DNA of 64,000 nucleotides from contig JACEUU010000002.1 in NCBI GenBank assembly GCA_024998755.1, forward strand, positions 540,045 through 604,044. The letters run 5' to 3'. Both the position numbers and the translations under genes were made by a program. The DNA comes from Vampirovibrio sp. GTDB taxonomy: Bacteria > Cyanobacteriota > Vampirovibrionia > Vampirovibrionales > JAJTHC01. How positions within the stretch are numbered: position 1 is the first letter of the stretch; each line of letters starts with the position of its first letter. Of this stretch, positions 1 to 8,102 are shown piece by piece. The notes beneath the pieces were generated by a model. The model made no database searches. It had not been told where the DNA came from and saw only the letters and a list, made by a program, of their open reading frames with translations.

Positions 1-1
1 A

Positions 2-313
2 AGACAACGAGTCGTTGATTGCATCAATCAAGAAAAAGAAACACAACAAGCCACCGTCATCCGATTCAAAGTCAGTCTCGCCACCGTCAAACGATGGCTC
101 AAACGAACCTGTCTCATCCCCAAAAAACCAGGGGCAACCACCGCAACAAGCATCGACAGAAACCAACTACTCGCCATACAAAAAGCCAACCCCAGTGCCT
201 ATTTGGACGAATTGGCTCTCTTGCTCGGTTCTAAAAAATCCACCATCTCCTACAACCTCATTAAACTCGGCATTAGCCGTAAAAAAAAGCACGCTCTACC
301 GAGAACGAAGTGA
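2..313 (+). CDS. IS630-type transposase, N-terminal (helix-turn-helix) reading frame, 5' partial
   Basis: This frame enters from outside the window. It encodes the DNA-binding part: a helix-turn-helix-like stretch (VSLATVKRWLKR), then a second HTH-like stretch (LLLGSKKSTISYNLIKLGIS), then RKKK, and stops at TGA 311-313. The catalytic part continues in the next frame downstream. The switch point is most likely the A8 run at 281-288, where RKKK would continue into T/S-LYRERSEAKR, the sequence expected in IS630 transposases. A +1 shift, or loss of one A by polymerase slippage, would join the two. Confidence 0.6.
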   Translation, partial: RQRVVDCINQEKETQQATVIRFKVSLATVKRWLKRTCLIPKKPGATTATSIDRNQLLAIQKANPSAYLDELALLLGSKKSTISYNLIKLGISRKKKHALPRTK

Positions 314-827
314 AGCCAAACGCACAGTTTATAAGCAGGAGATAGAACCGCTAACGCCCGCCAGTCTTGTGTTTGTGGATGAATGTGGGGTTGACCGTAG
401 AAGCGTTGAACGCTTGTATGGTCGTTCCCCTAAAGGTGAACGGGTGCAGGAGGAAATTAGTGGTCAACGCACCGAACGTACCTCTATTATAGCAGGGTTA
501 CAGGGTGGAAAGCCATTAGCCCCGTGGTGTTTTAAGGGCTATTGTAATACCGAGGTTATTTTGACGTGGGTTGAACATGAGTTGTTACCGAGTTTAACGG
601 CGGGGATGACGGTCATTGGGGATAATGCGAGTTTTCATAAATCTTGGGAGATTCAACAGCTGATTGAATCTGCGGGTTGTCGGTTGTTGTTTTTACCGCC
701 TTACAGTCCTGATTTGAATCCGATTGAGCGATTTTGGTCGGCGTTGAAGGCGAGAATTCGTCGGTTACTAACCGATACCTTATCTTTAGATGAAGCCATT
801 GACCAAGCCTTTAAAATGGCTCAATAA
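15..827 (+). CDS. IS630-type transposase, C-terminal DDE catalytic frame
   Basis: Only the part from about 282 onward is convincing protein: YRERSEAKR, FVDECGVDRR (first catalytic Asp), VIGDNASFHKS (second Asp) and LPPYSPDLNPIERFW (final Glu), which is the complete IS630/Tc1-mariner DDE set. The first 90 residues of this frame are an out-of-frame reading of the helix-turn-helix region and are rich in P, S and T. The intact transposase therefore needs frame switching near 281-288. If no switching occurs, the element is dead. Confidence 0.7.
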   Translation: MIASIKKKKHNKPPSSDSKSVSPPSNDGSNEPVSSPKNQGQPPQQASTETNYSPYKKPTPVPIWTNWLSCSVLKNPPSPTTSLNSALAVKKSTLYRERSEAKRTVYKQEIEPLTPASLVFVDECGVDRRSVERLYGRSPKGERVQEEISGQRTERTSIIAGLQGGKPLAPWCFKGYCNTEVILTWVEHELLPSLTAGMTVIGDNASFHKSWEIQQLIESAGCRLLFLPPYSPDLNPIERFWSALKARIRRLLTDTLSLDEAIDQAFKMAQ

Positions 828-935
828 CTTTTGGAACAGCTATACGCTATTTAATCGTTTAATTTATATCAGTGGATGTCAACTTGGTTTTCTGGCAAAC
901 AATCAAGTTTTTTGGTGGCTTTTTATTAAAATCTA

Positions 936-2720
936 TTAATCTTGGTAAGCGTAGGTTCGACGTTTCTTTTTCTTAACCGGTTTAGGAATCCCCATAGTTG
1001 GTAGAATTAGCCGTTCAGGTCTGGGTTTTTCTCCCGCCCCATGGGTATTTGAACCCATGCCACCTTCTCCCGCCCCATCCCGATGGTAATCCCCCACTGT
1101 AGACGCATACAATTTAATTGTAGCTAGTTGTTGCTGAACCTGTAAAGGCAATCCCTCCGCCGTTTTTGCCTGTTGGAAGGCTCTTAACACCACTTGTCCA
1201 TCACCCGTCATGGTTAGCCCGCCTTCAACGCCAAGAGTGGGTACTAGCAAACCTAAGGCTATCAGCTGTTCTACCGCTAATTGCAGGGTTTTTCTGGATG
1301 ACGAGTCTTTCAAAAGCCCAAAAATGGGTAAGCTTTGCAACTGTGCGGCTTGGGCTTGGGGAAGTAAGGCAGCATCGCCCAAAAGGAGCGATACAACAGT
1401 GCTTCGGGTGGCTAATGCCCCCGTTCGCCAAACGGCAGAAAGCACTTGCTGGGCTAATAACACACTGTTCGGTTCGGCTTGCGGATAGCGGTGGCAAGCG
1501 TCGCACCCATGGCAGTTAGACGTAGGCAACGGCATACCAAAATGCTGAGCCAGCACGTTATGCCGGCAATCTGCCCCTTCTGAAAACAGTTGCATTTGCC
1601 ACAGTTTTTCTAACGACCGCTGAAAGGTTTCGCCCCGTTCATCTTTTTTTAGCATACTTTCCCAAGTGGTAAAATCCCTTGTAGCATAGTAGAGTAAACA
1701 ATCGCTTGGGTTGCCGTCTCTGCCCGCCCTGCCTACTTCTTGCAAATAATGTTCAATAGAGCGTGGGGCGTGAGTGTGCATCACAAACCGAATATCGCCC
1801 CTATCAATACCCATCCCAAATGCGACTGTAGCCACCATCACATCAATCGCACCGCTCATGAAGGCTTGTTGGTTTTTTTGCCGAATACCCGTTGTCATTC
1901 CCGCATGGTAGCCTTTGGCTTTAATGCCGTTGGCTTGCAACAGTTTTGCCCATTCTTCTACCTGCAACCGGCTAAAACAGTAAATAATACCCGCTTGCCC
2001 TTTACGCCCTAGCAGTTCAGTTACTAGTAATTCTTGAAACTCTGTTTTTTTTGAAGGGCGTTGCACCACCCCTAAATAAAGATTTGCTCGATAAAGCGAA
2101 CTTTTTAACACCGTTGGATTCACTAAATTGAGCATGGTGCCAATTTCATCTGCCACCACTTTGGGGGCGGTAGCGGTAAAAGCATGAATGCCAATTTCAG
2201 GAAACCACGTTTTTAGCTGCCCCAGTAGTTGATAATCAGGCCGGAATTGATGCCCCCATTGGGAAAGGCAATGGGCTTCATCTACCGCAAAATAGGCAAT
2301 TCTACCCGAATTTTGAAGGCTTTGCACAAACGCCATAGAAGTAAATCGTTCGGGCGAAACGTAAAGTAACTGCACTTCACCCGCTTGGAATGCTTCAAAA
2401 ATTTCACGCCGAATTTCCAGCGGTTGGGCACTATTAAGAGCAACAGCTTTAATGCCTTTGGATTTTGCCTGCTGTACTTGGTCTTCCATTAGGGCAATCA
2501 GCGGAGAAACCACGACCGCCGTTTTACCTGGCATCATTAAAATGGGTAGCTGGTAACAAAGCGATTTTCCCCCGCCCGTGGGTAGTAGCGTTAAGCTATC
2601 TTGCTGGTTCAAAATGCAGGCAATGGTTTCCTGTTGTAGCGGGCGAAACCGATTGTAATTCCAGTGTGTTTGTAGGATTTCTAGGGTCGTTTGCCCGCTA
2701 GCCCGTTCAAAATCTGACAA
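936..2720 (-). CDS. recQ: ATP-dependent DNA helicase RecQ
   Basis: A superfamily 2 helicase of 594 residues that unwinds DNA 3'-5' in recombination and replication repair. Visible motifs are the Q-motif (FRPLQQETI), Walker A (LLPTGGGKSLCYQLP), DEAH (FAVDEAHCLSQWGH, the RecQ signature), TATA (FTATAPKVV) and motif VI (QEVGRAGRDG). A zinc-binding segment follows (CRHNVLAQHFG, then CHGCDACHR). The rest is a divergent RQC-like region and a basic tail (KKKKRR); no HRDC domain is evident. The start appears to be TTG, with only a distant GGGA upstream. It stands alone, divergent from the TPR gene. Confidence 0.93.
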   Translation of the reverse strand: MSDFERASGQTTLEILQTHWNYNRFRPLQQETIACILNQQDSLTLLPTGGGKSLCYQLPILMMPGKTAVVVSPLIALMEDQVQQAKSKGIKAVALNSAQPLEIRREIFEAFQAGEVQLLYVSPERFTSMAFVQSLQNSGRIAYFAVDEAHCLSQWGHQFRPDYQLLGQLKTWFPEIGIHAFTATAPKVVADEIGTMLNLVNPTVLKSSLYRANLYLGVVQRPSKKTEFQELLVTELLGRKGQAGIIYCFSRLQVEEWAKLLQANGIKAKGYHAGMTTGIRQKNQQAFMSGAIDVMVATVAFGMGIDRGDIRFVMHTHAPRSIEHYLQEVGRAGRDGNPSDCLLYYATRDFTTWESMLKKDERGETFQRSLEKLWQMQLFSEGADCRHNVLAQHFGMPLPTSNCHGCDACHRYPQAEPNSVLLAQQVLSAVWRTGALATRSTVVSLLLGDAALLPQAQAAQLQSLPIFGLLKDSSSRKTLQLAVEQLIALGLLVPTLGVEGGLTMTGDGQVVLRAFQQAKTAEGLPLQVQQQLATIKLYASTVGDYHRDGAGEGGMGSNTHGAGEKPRPERLILPTMGIPKPVKKKKRRTYAYQD

Positions 2721-2823
2721 AATAGTCTATGTCCCATCGGTAAAAGTGTAGTAGAAATTCTTTTGATTCTTTTAGTATATCTCAAACACTTTTTTAAGAA
2801 GTAGAGCTTGGATTTTTATTACT

Positions 2824-4614
2824 ATGACAGCTTCAGAAACATTCGCCAATACAGAACAAGCCACCAACCAAAAGGCTTCGTTGTGGACTAAAATTCAACG
2901 ATTTTTTCAAAAAATAGCCAGCTACAATGAAACCATCAGCAGTTATGAGTCTGCCAGTACAGCGAGCATTACAGACCCTGCCACCGCCCATATGCACTGG
3001 GGCATTTCATTAGCAGAAAAGGGCGAACTACAAGAAGCGATTGATAAATTTCAACAAGCCGCTACCATCAACCCGAAACAAGCCGAAATTTTTTGTAACT
3101 GGGGCGTCGCATTGGCAAAACAAAAGCAGTTGCCTGAAGCATCCGTACAACTAAGAAAAGCCGTTGAATTAGAGCCCGATAGAGCCGCTTACCATGTACT
3201 ATTAGGGGCTACGTTGGTGGAACAAGGGTTGCTTGAAGAAGGGGCTTGCCACTACCGTGAAGCCATTATTTTAAAACCCAACCACACAGAACCTTGGCTT
3301 AATTGGGCCATTGCCTTGGCTCGTTCAAACCAGTTTGCACAGGCCATTGAAAAATTAGAAATGGTGATATTGAAACAATCAACCCATAGCCAAGCATACT
3401 ATTTGTGGGGCGGTATTTTAGCAGAACAACACCAATATGAAGATGCTAAATTGAAGTTTTTAGATTGCCTTAAATTTCAAACCAATCATGCTGAAGCCAC
3501 TTATTTATTAGCCCTGTGTTATAACCGTTTGGGTGAATTTGAAGCGGGGCTGGATTATTCAACCAAGGCACTGGCGTTGCAATCTGAAAAAGCGGAATGC
3601 TATTTAACGAAGGGTGATTGCTTAGCCAATTTAACTCGCTTTGATGAAGCCATTGAATATTATGATTTAGCCTTGGCAATCAACCCTAAATTAGCCGATG
3701 TTTACTTGAGCCTAGGGCAAGTGTATTGTCAGCAAGGTAAACAAGAAGATGCTTACGCCTATTTTAAGCAAGCTGAAGTGTTACAGCCGAAGCTACCCGC
3801 ATTACATAGGGTATGGGGTTTGAGCTTGTTAGAATGTTACCGAAATGAAGAAGCCTTGGAAAAATTGGAAACGGCTTGTAACGGTTGCTTTACTGATGGC
3901 TTTGCAGCCACTTCTTTGGGGCTAACCATTGCTAAACTTCGCTTGGGAAAATTAGAAGAAGCGAGCAATACGGCTGTAGAAGCCCTAGCTCAATTCCCTA
4001 CCCATGTGGGATTATGGCACGCCAAAGGGTGTTTAGCCATTAAGCAAAGCGGGTTGGAAGAAGCCAAGCATTGGTTTAAAGAAGCCCTAAAGTTACAGCC
4101 TGATTTTATGCAGTCGCAACTGAATCTTTGTATGTGCCAATTGCAAGAAGGCGATGTAACCGAAGTGGTTCGGAAATTGCGGGCGTTGTACAGAACCAAG
4201 CAGGAAACTTCCCCGTTAGTGGTAACCTATTATGGGTTGGCGTTAATGGCTTCCGGCGATGTGGCTGAGGCGGAAATGAAGTTTAAACAGGCTTTAGCGT
4301 TAGACGCTGGCTATACCAAGGCGATGGCTGCTTTAATTATGCTTTATGTTCAAAAAGATATTGAAGCCGAAGCATTGCAACAATTTATGATTCAAATTGA
4401 GGATAACGAACTAACGCATTCACCAAGTTACTGGCTTTGGGCGAAAGCGTTGGCGAATTTTCAGCTTACTAAAAAATTAAATGCTGAAACATTTGAACAA
4501 GCCGGTAACTTACAATGGGAACAATTACAACAACGTGAAACGTGGTTGAAATCGACTTCGTTTGCTGATTGTCTTACCGTAACGCCTTGGCGGTTGTGGT
4601 TACTTGAACCCTAG
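2824..4614 (+). CDS. TPR-repeat protein
   Basis: 596 residues built almost entirely of tetratricopeptide repeats from about residue 55 to 510, with repeated W/Y-x2-G-x-A-L and A-I-x-x-Y/F-x-x-A-L-x-x-x-P patterns (for example AIEYYDLALAINPKLADVYLSLG). There is no signal peptide or membrane segment, so it is probably a cytoplasmic scaffold or adaptor. The N-terminal 55 residues are not repeat-like. The C-terminus (LTVTPWRLWLLEP) overlaps the convergent small gene by 4 bp. The family is clear; the partner is unknown. Confidence 0.85.
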   Translation: MTASETFANTEQATNQKASLWTKIQRFFQKIASYNETISSYESASTASITDPATAHMHWGISLAEKGELQEAIDKFQQAATINPKQAEIFCNWGVALAKQKQLPEASVQLRKAVELEPDRAAYHVLLGATLVEQGLLEEGACHYREAIILKPNHTEPWLNWAIALARSNQFAQAIEKLEMVILKQSTHSQAYYLWGGILAEQHQYEDAKLKFLDCLKFQTNHAEATYLLALCYNRLGEFEAGLDYSTKALALQSEKAECYLTKGDCLANLTRFDEAIEYYDLALAINPKLADVYLSLGQVYCQQGKQEDAYAYFKQAEVLQPKLPALHRVWGLSLLECYRNEEALEKLETACNGCFTDGFAATSLGLTIAKLRLGKLEEASNTAVEALAQFPTHVGLWHAKGCLAIKQSGLEEAKHWFKEALKLQPDFMQSQLNLCMCQLQEGDVTEVVRKLRALYRTKQETSPLVVTYYGLALMASGDVAEAEMKFKQALALDAGYTKAMAALIMLYVQKDIEAEALQQFMIQIEDNELTHSPSYWLWAKALANFQLTKKLNAETFEQAGNLQWEQLQQRETWLKSTSFADCLTVTPWRLWLLEP

Positions 4615-4925
4615 CAAGAAGACGCTAAGGCTTCAAATTTTTCTTGGTAGTGGGCAAGTACTTCAGCCAATGTTTTAAATTGTTCCGTTGTATGGGCATT
4701 AATGACCTGTTGTGCTTCCATTTTTTCCGCACTATCCATAACCTGCTGGTTTAACAACGTTAGGGCTTCTGTTTGCTTGTTAAGAACAGCTAATTGCTTA
4801 CACTGTAAATCTGCAATAATATCTAATGTTATCTGCATTTCATTTAACACATCACCTTTTACAGCATCAGGACTTATTAAGGATGGATGCTCGTTACCTA
4901 AGGGTGGTTTTTCCATGGTCATCAT
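4611..4925 (-). CDS. small predicted coiled-coil protein
   Basis: About 104 residues, rich in Q, E, L and A, with heptad-like spacing over most of the length (MQITLDIIADLQCKQLAVLN, then a second helix up to the C-terminus). I chose the ATG at 4925 because AGAAG lies about 7 nt upstream. An upstream GTG at 4964 has no visible ribosome site. No family is recognised. It overlaps the end of the convergent TPR gene by 4 bp. The TPR partner next door is a possible binding partner, but that is only a guess from position. Confidence 0.5.
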   Translation of the reverse strand: MMTMEKPPLGNEHPSLISPDAVKGDVLNEMQITLDIIADLQCKQLAVLNKQTEALTLLNQQVMDSAEKMEAQQVINAHTTEQFKTLAEVLAHYQEKFEALASSC

Positions 4926-5201
4926 TGTATTCTTCTTTTCTGTATTAATTTCTTCTTCTATCACTTTGAGAAAGGCTAATTAGTTAGATTTACATTTTCA
5001 ACTTGATATTATAAAGCTTTTGATGCTATAAAGGACAGTACTTATTATCCTAAAAAATAGTCTTCTGTTTAAACCGTATCTACGTAGTTAACGGTATAAT
5101 TGCCTATAGTCTTGCCTTTGCCTTGTGCGATAATAAAAAAAAGCTTTATTTAGAAATTGCCTTTTTGTTACAAAACTTTACATGAAAGGTGGTTCGCCCG
5201 T

Positions 5202-6149
5202 ATGAACAGCCCATCATCAACCGCCATACTAAAACCGAAAGCCCTAAAAAAAGGCGATACCATTGCCATTGTTTCACCCGCTAAGCCGTCTCCGCCAGAA
5301 ACGCTGGTTGAAGGGGTCGCTTGGTTGGAAAGCCAAGGGTTTAAAGCGAAATTAATGCCCAATGCTCATCTAAACACCGGCTACCTAGCCGGCACAGACG
5401 CCCAACGCCTTTCAGATTTAGTTGCCGCTTTTGAAGACCCAAGCGTTGACGCTATTTTGTGTGCAAGGGGGGGGTATGGGTCTGGGCGTTTGCTGGAACA
5501 CTTCCCCTTTGAAGTAGTGGCTCAAAATCCTAAGTTATTTATGGGCTTTAGCGATATTACCATGCTACTCAATGCCTTCCAAAAAGAAACAGGGTTAGTA
5601 GGGTTTTATAGCCCGATGTTAACATCTAACCTTATTCAAGAAGACCAAGTTTTTACCCGCCAACAGTGGTTAAGAACTGTTACCGAACCAGTGCTTGAGC
5701 CAAATTTCGAGATAAAGTCTATAGATTCTTACACCTGTTTTCAACCGGGAACGGTGCAAGGTAAGTTAATGGGCGGGAATTTAAGTCTGCTTTGTAGTTT
5801 GTGTGGCACACCGTGGCAACCCAATTTAGCAGGGTGCATTCTTTTTCTAGAAGATTGGCACGAACAGTATTACACATTAGATAGAAAATTCACGCAATTA
5901 GCCCAAGCCGGACTGTTAAACGGTGTGGTGAGTCTACTGCTGTGCGATTTTTCAGAAATACCCGAAGAACCTTCGGAATCGTTAACGCAACACTTGAAAA
6001 CCTTAACGCAACACCTGAATATTCCCACTGGCTACGGGTTTAGTGTAGGCCACGGCTTCCAGACTGCCACTTTGCCCATAGGCGTTCAAGCCGTTTTAAA
6101 CGCTGAGGTTGGGTGTTTAACCCTTGCAGAGCAGCCAGTTCAGCCTTAA
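5202..6149 (+). CDS. LD-carboxypeptidase, peptidase family S66 (LdcA/MccF type)
   Basis: 315 residues. S66 enzymes release the terminal D-Ala from muropeptide tetrapeptides in peptidoglycan recycling; MccF relatives cleave microcin C. Seen here: an N-terminal strand (GDTIAIVSPAKP), GGYGSGRLL near residue 90, the presumed nucleophile Ser117 in GFSDIT, a GGN-LSLLCSLCGTP segment, an acidic FLEDWHEQ segment for the Glu, and GHGFQTATLPIG containing the His. The ATG at 5202 is preceded by AAAGGTGG at 9-nt spacing, which decides the start over an in-frame ATG at 5157. The last 110 bp overlap the convergent gene. Confidence 0.9.
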   Translation: MNSPSSTAILKPKALKKGDTIAIVSPAKPSPPETLVEGVAWLESQGFKAKLMPNAHLNTGYLAGTDAQRLSDLVAAFEDPSVDAILCARGGYGSGRLLEHFPFEVVAQNPKLFMGFSDITMLLNAFQKETGLVGFYSPMLTSNLIQEDQVFTRQQWLRTVTEPVLEPNFEIKSIDSYTCFQPGTVQGKLMGGNLSLLCSLCGTPWQPNLAGCILFLEDWHEQYYTLDRKFTQLAQAGLLNGVVSLLLCDFSEIPEEPSESLTQHLKTLTQHLNIPTGYGFSVGHGFQTATLPIGVQAVLNAEVGCLTLAEQPVQP

Positions 6150-7884
6150 CTTCGGTGCTTAACGTCGTATCAGAAAGAGCTGTTTCTTCCTCAAGGGTGT
6201 TAGGTTCATAAAATGCCCCTTGCTTACTTCTACCCACGGCTTTCAATAGCTGGACGGGTTTTAATAAGTTACGTAAATCAATCACCTGCAACTGGCTAGC
6301 CAAGCCATCAAATACCACCAGTTCGGTTTTGTTAGCGTTGGTGGTTAACGAAAACGGCAACTTCGTGGTAGGGGCTAAGGTAATAGAATCCGTTATTTCA
6401 AAGGTTTTGGTATCAATAACAGTTAGTAAGGCATTGTTTTCAGTTAAAACCGCCAGCCTATTATCAACTAATTCGACCCATTCCAGCGGTTTATTGGGTA
6501 GCGTAATGGTTTTAAGCACCGCCCCCGTAAACACCTGAACAACCTGTAATTTTTTGGCTGTTTTGTCCATGAGCCAAAGCTGACCCAACCCCTTGGCGGG
6601 TTCGTTCAACCAGAGGGCATCAATTTTGGTTAGATATTGTTCATCTGTTTTGAATGCTGGTTTTAAGGTGCGAATAATTTTATGTTCCGCTACATCAACT
6701 TCATAAATGGCGTTATTTTCAACGGCAGAAAAATATCCAATGGGAAAACGCTTCCGCATAACGGCTGTGGCTACAGGGCTTGGCAACGGAACTGTTCCCA
6801 AAAATAGTCGTTTTTTGCCATCAAACAAGGTTAATTGCGGTTTGCTTTTATGGGTAGCCACTACCACATCGTTGTAAGGTGAAAACACCAATTTACTAGC
6901 AGGGGCAATGGCTTCTAAGCGGGTACTAATCAATTGAGCCACTGGATTAACGACAATAATTTCCGGTTGATTCACACTGGCTACCCAAACGCCATCGCCA
7001 GCAGGTACGGGTAAAATACTAGCAGCTAAGGTATCAATTCTTAAGGCTAATCGGCTTTCGCCCGTAGCGGTATCTATCCCCTGCAAGGTAGCAGAAAGAA
7101 AATCTGTATAAAAATAAGTGGGTTGCAAGAGGGTTTTAGGCACATTCACCGCAACGGCTTGCGGGGTATTAGCGTTTTGATTTTCAGGTTTAATGGGATT
7201 TTTTGCTTCAGGGGTTTGTGGGGCAGGGGTGGTATAGTCTAAATTACCTAATAATACCCGTAGTTCCGCCGGAATAGAAAGCCCAGCAGGTACAAACCAG
7301 TTTTGCGGAATAACCCCTTCTTTCAAGCTGGTTGGGTAAAAGGGCAAGCGGGCAAACGTCAATTTTCCCGTATCTGTGGGTAGTAGTTTAATAAAATACC
7401 AATCGTTATCAAATTGAATTAAATCTGGCGGGGCTGTTTTTGTTCCACCCCACTGCTGAACAATTTTCGTAGGTGGTTTGACTTCTAGTTTTTGAGGCAA
7501 AATAGGCAGATAGCTTTGCCCATTAGAAAAAATGGCATAGCAATCGCTCCGTAATTTAACGTTTTTATCCAGCTTTAGCAGGGTGTTTAGCATGACTTCT
7601 GGCAATTTAAAGCAGACATCTGGCAAAGCACTGTTTTTAGCAGACTGTACAACGGGTACGGTTAGTTTTGTGGCTGGTTGGGCTTCTTCCGTTTTTTGAA
7701 TGGCGTCTTCTGGTTGTGAGGGGGATGGGTTTTCAAGGGTGGGTTGGGCTGGGGTAACTATCGTTTTTTTACCGAAAAAGTTTAACTTGGCTTGACTGGC
7801 TTGAGAACAAAAAGCCAGCAATATAAAGAAGAAGACAACAACTATCAAGCGATGTTGGCGAAGGAAAATAAAATCAACAGACAT
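6040..7884 (-). CDS. secreted beta-propeller-like protein of unknown function
   Basis: 614 residues with a hydrophobic signal segment (residues 13-30, IVVVFFFILLAFCSQASQA), a proline- and glutamate-rich linker to about residue 80, and a C-terminal half of short beta-rich repeats (for example VVVATHKSKPQLTLFDGKK, LAVLTENNALLTVIDTKTFE, LVVFDGLASQLQVIDLRN) typical of YVTN/WD-like propellers. It is probably periplasmic or surface located. Its final 36 codons lie antisense to the catalytic C-terminus of the LD-carboxypeptidase gene, an unusually long convergent overlap. I do not recognise a specific family. Confidence 0.7.
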   Translation of the reverse strand: MSVDFIFLRQHRLIVVVFFFILLAFCSQASQAKLNFFGKKTIVTPAQPTLENPSPSQPEDAIQKTEEAQPATKLTVPVVQSAKNSALPDVCFKLPEVMLNTLLKLDKNVKLRSDCYAIFSNGQSYLPILPQKLEVKPPTKIVQQWGGTKTAPPDLIQFDNDWYFIKLLPTDTGKLTFARLPFYPTSLKEGVIPQNWFVPAGLSIPAELRVLLGNLDYTTPAPQTPEAKNPIKPENQNANTPQAVAVNVPKTLLQPTYFYTDFLSATLQGIDTATGESRLALRIDTLAASILPVPAGDGVWVASVNQPEIIVVNPVAQLISTRLEAIAPASKLVFSPYNDVVVATHKSKPQLTLFDGKKRLFLGTVPLPSPVATAVMRKRFPIGYFSAVENNAIYEVDVAEHKIIRTLKPAFKTDEQYLTKIDALWLNEPAKGLGQLWLMDKTAKKLQVVQVFTGAVLKTITLPNKPLEWVELVDNRLAVLTENNALLTVIDTKTFEITDSITLAPTTKLPFSLTTNANKTELVVFDGLASQLQVIDLRNLLKPVQLLKAVGRSKQGAFYEPNTLEEETALSDTTLSTEVKAELAALQGLNTQPQRLKRLERLWAKWQSGSRGLH

Positions 7885-7970
7885 TGCGGTAAAGACTTTC
7901 TTTCAAGCAGAACGGTAGCGACTAATTGCCCTCCATTATACCGCTAAAATGCCTAAGAGACCACACCTAA

Positions 7971-7990
7971 TACCATTTTCAAATGGGAAT
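7971..7990. repeat. solitary MITE-type terminal repeat
   Basis: TACCATTTTCAAATGGGAAT closely matches the ends of the MITEs at 15899-16043 and 25882-26025 (TACCATTTTCAAATAGGAAT), but no second end is found nearby. It is probably a relic. It lies in the 218-bp gap between the propeller gene and the next gene; I see no other feature in that gap. Confidence 0.55.
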
Positions 7991-8102
7991 AAGAAATCCG
8001 CACAAAATGGGATGGAGGGGGTTTTATAGCCATAGTTAGCTTTTAGTTCTCTTTATACTCGCATTCAAACAATCACAAACAATCAATAGAAAAACCCTTT
8101 TT

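Larger units (their letters stand above)
1..880 (+). mobile_element. IS630-type insertion sequence, left end outside the window
   Basis: The segment encodes an IS630-type transposase split over two frames. Just after it, near 835-876, lies an end-like sequence (GCTATACGCTATTTAATCG) that resembles the inner part of the terminal repeat of the MITE ending at 58912 (GCTATACGCTATTCTAAC). The exact right boundary is not fixed because no target duplication can be checked with the left end missing. It is a different element from the two IS630-like copies at 46.2 and 52.1 kb. Confidence 0.6.

Noticed and set aside
1166-1519. long plus-strand frames opposite recQ
   Set aside because: They are complementary-strand shadows of the strongly supported RecQ C-terminal region.
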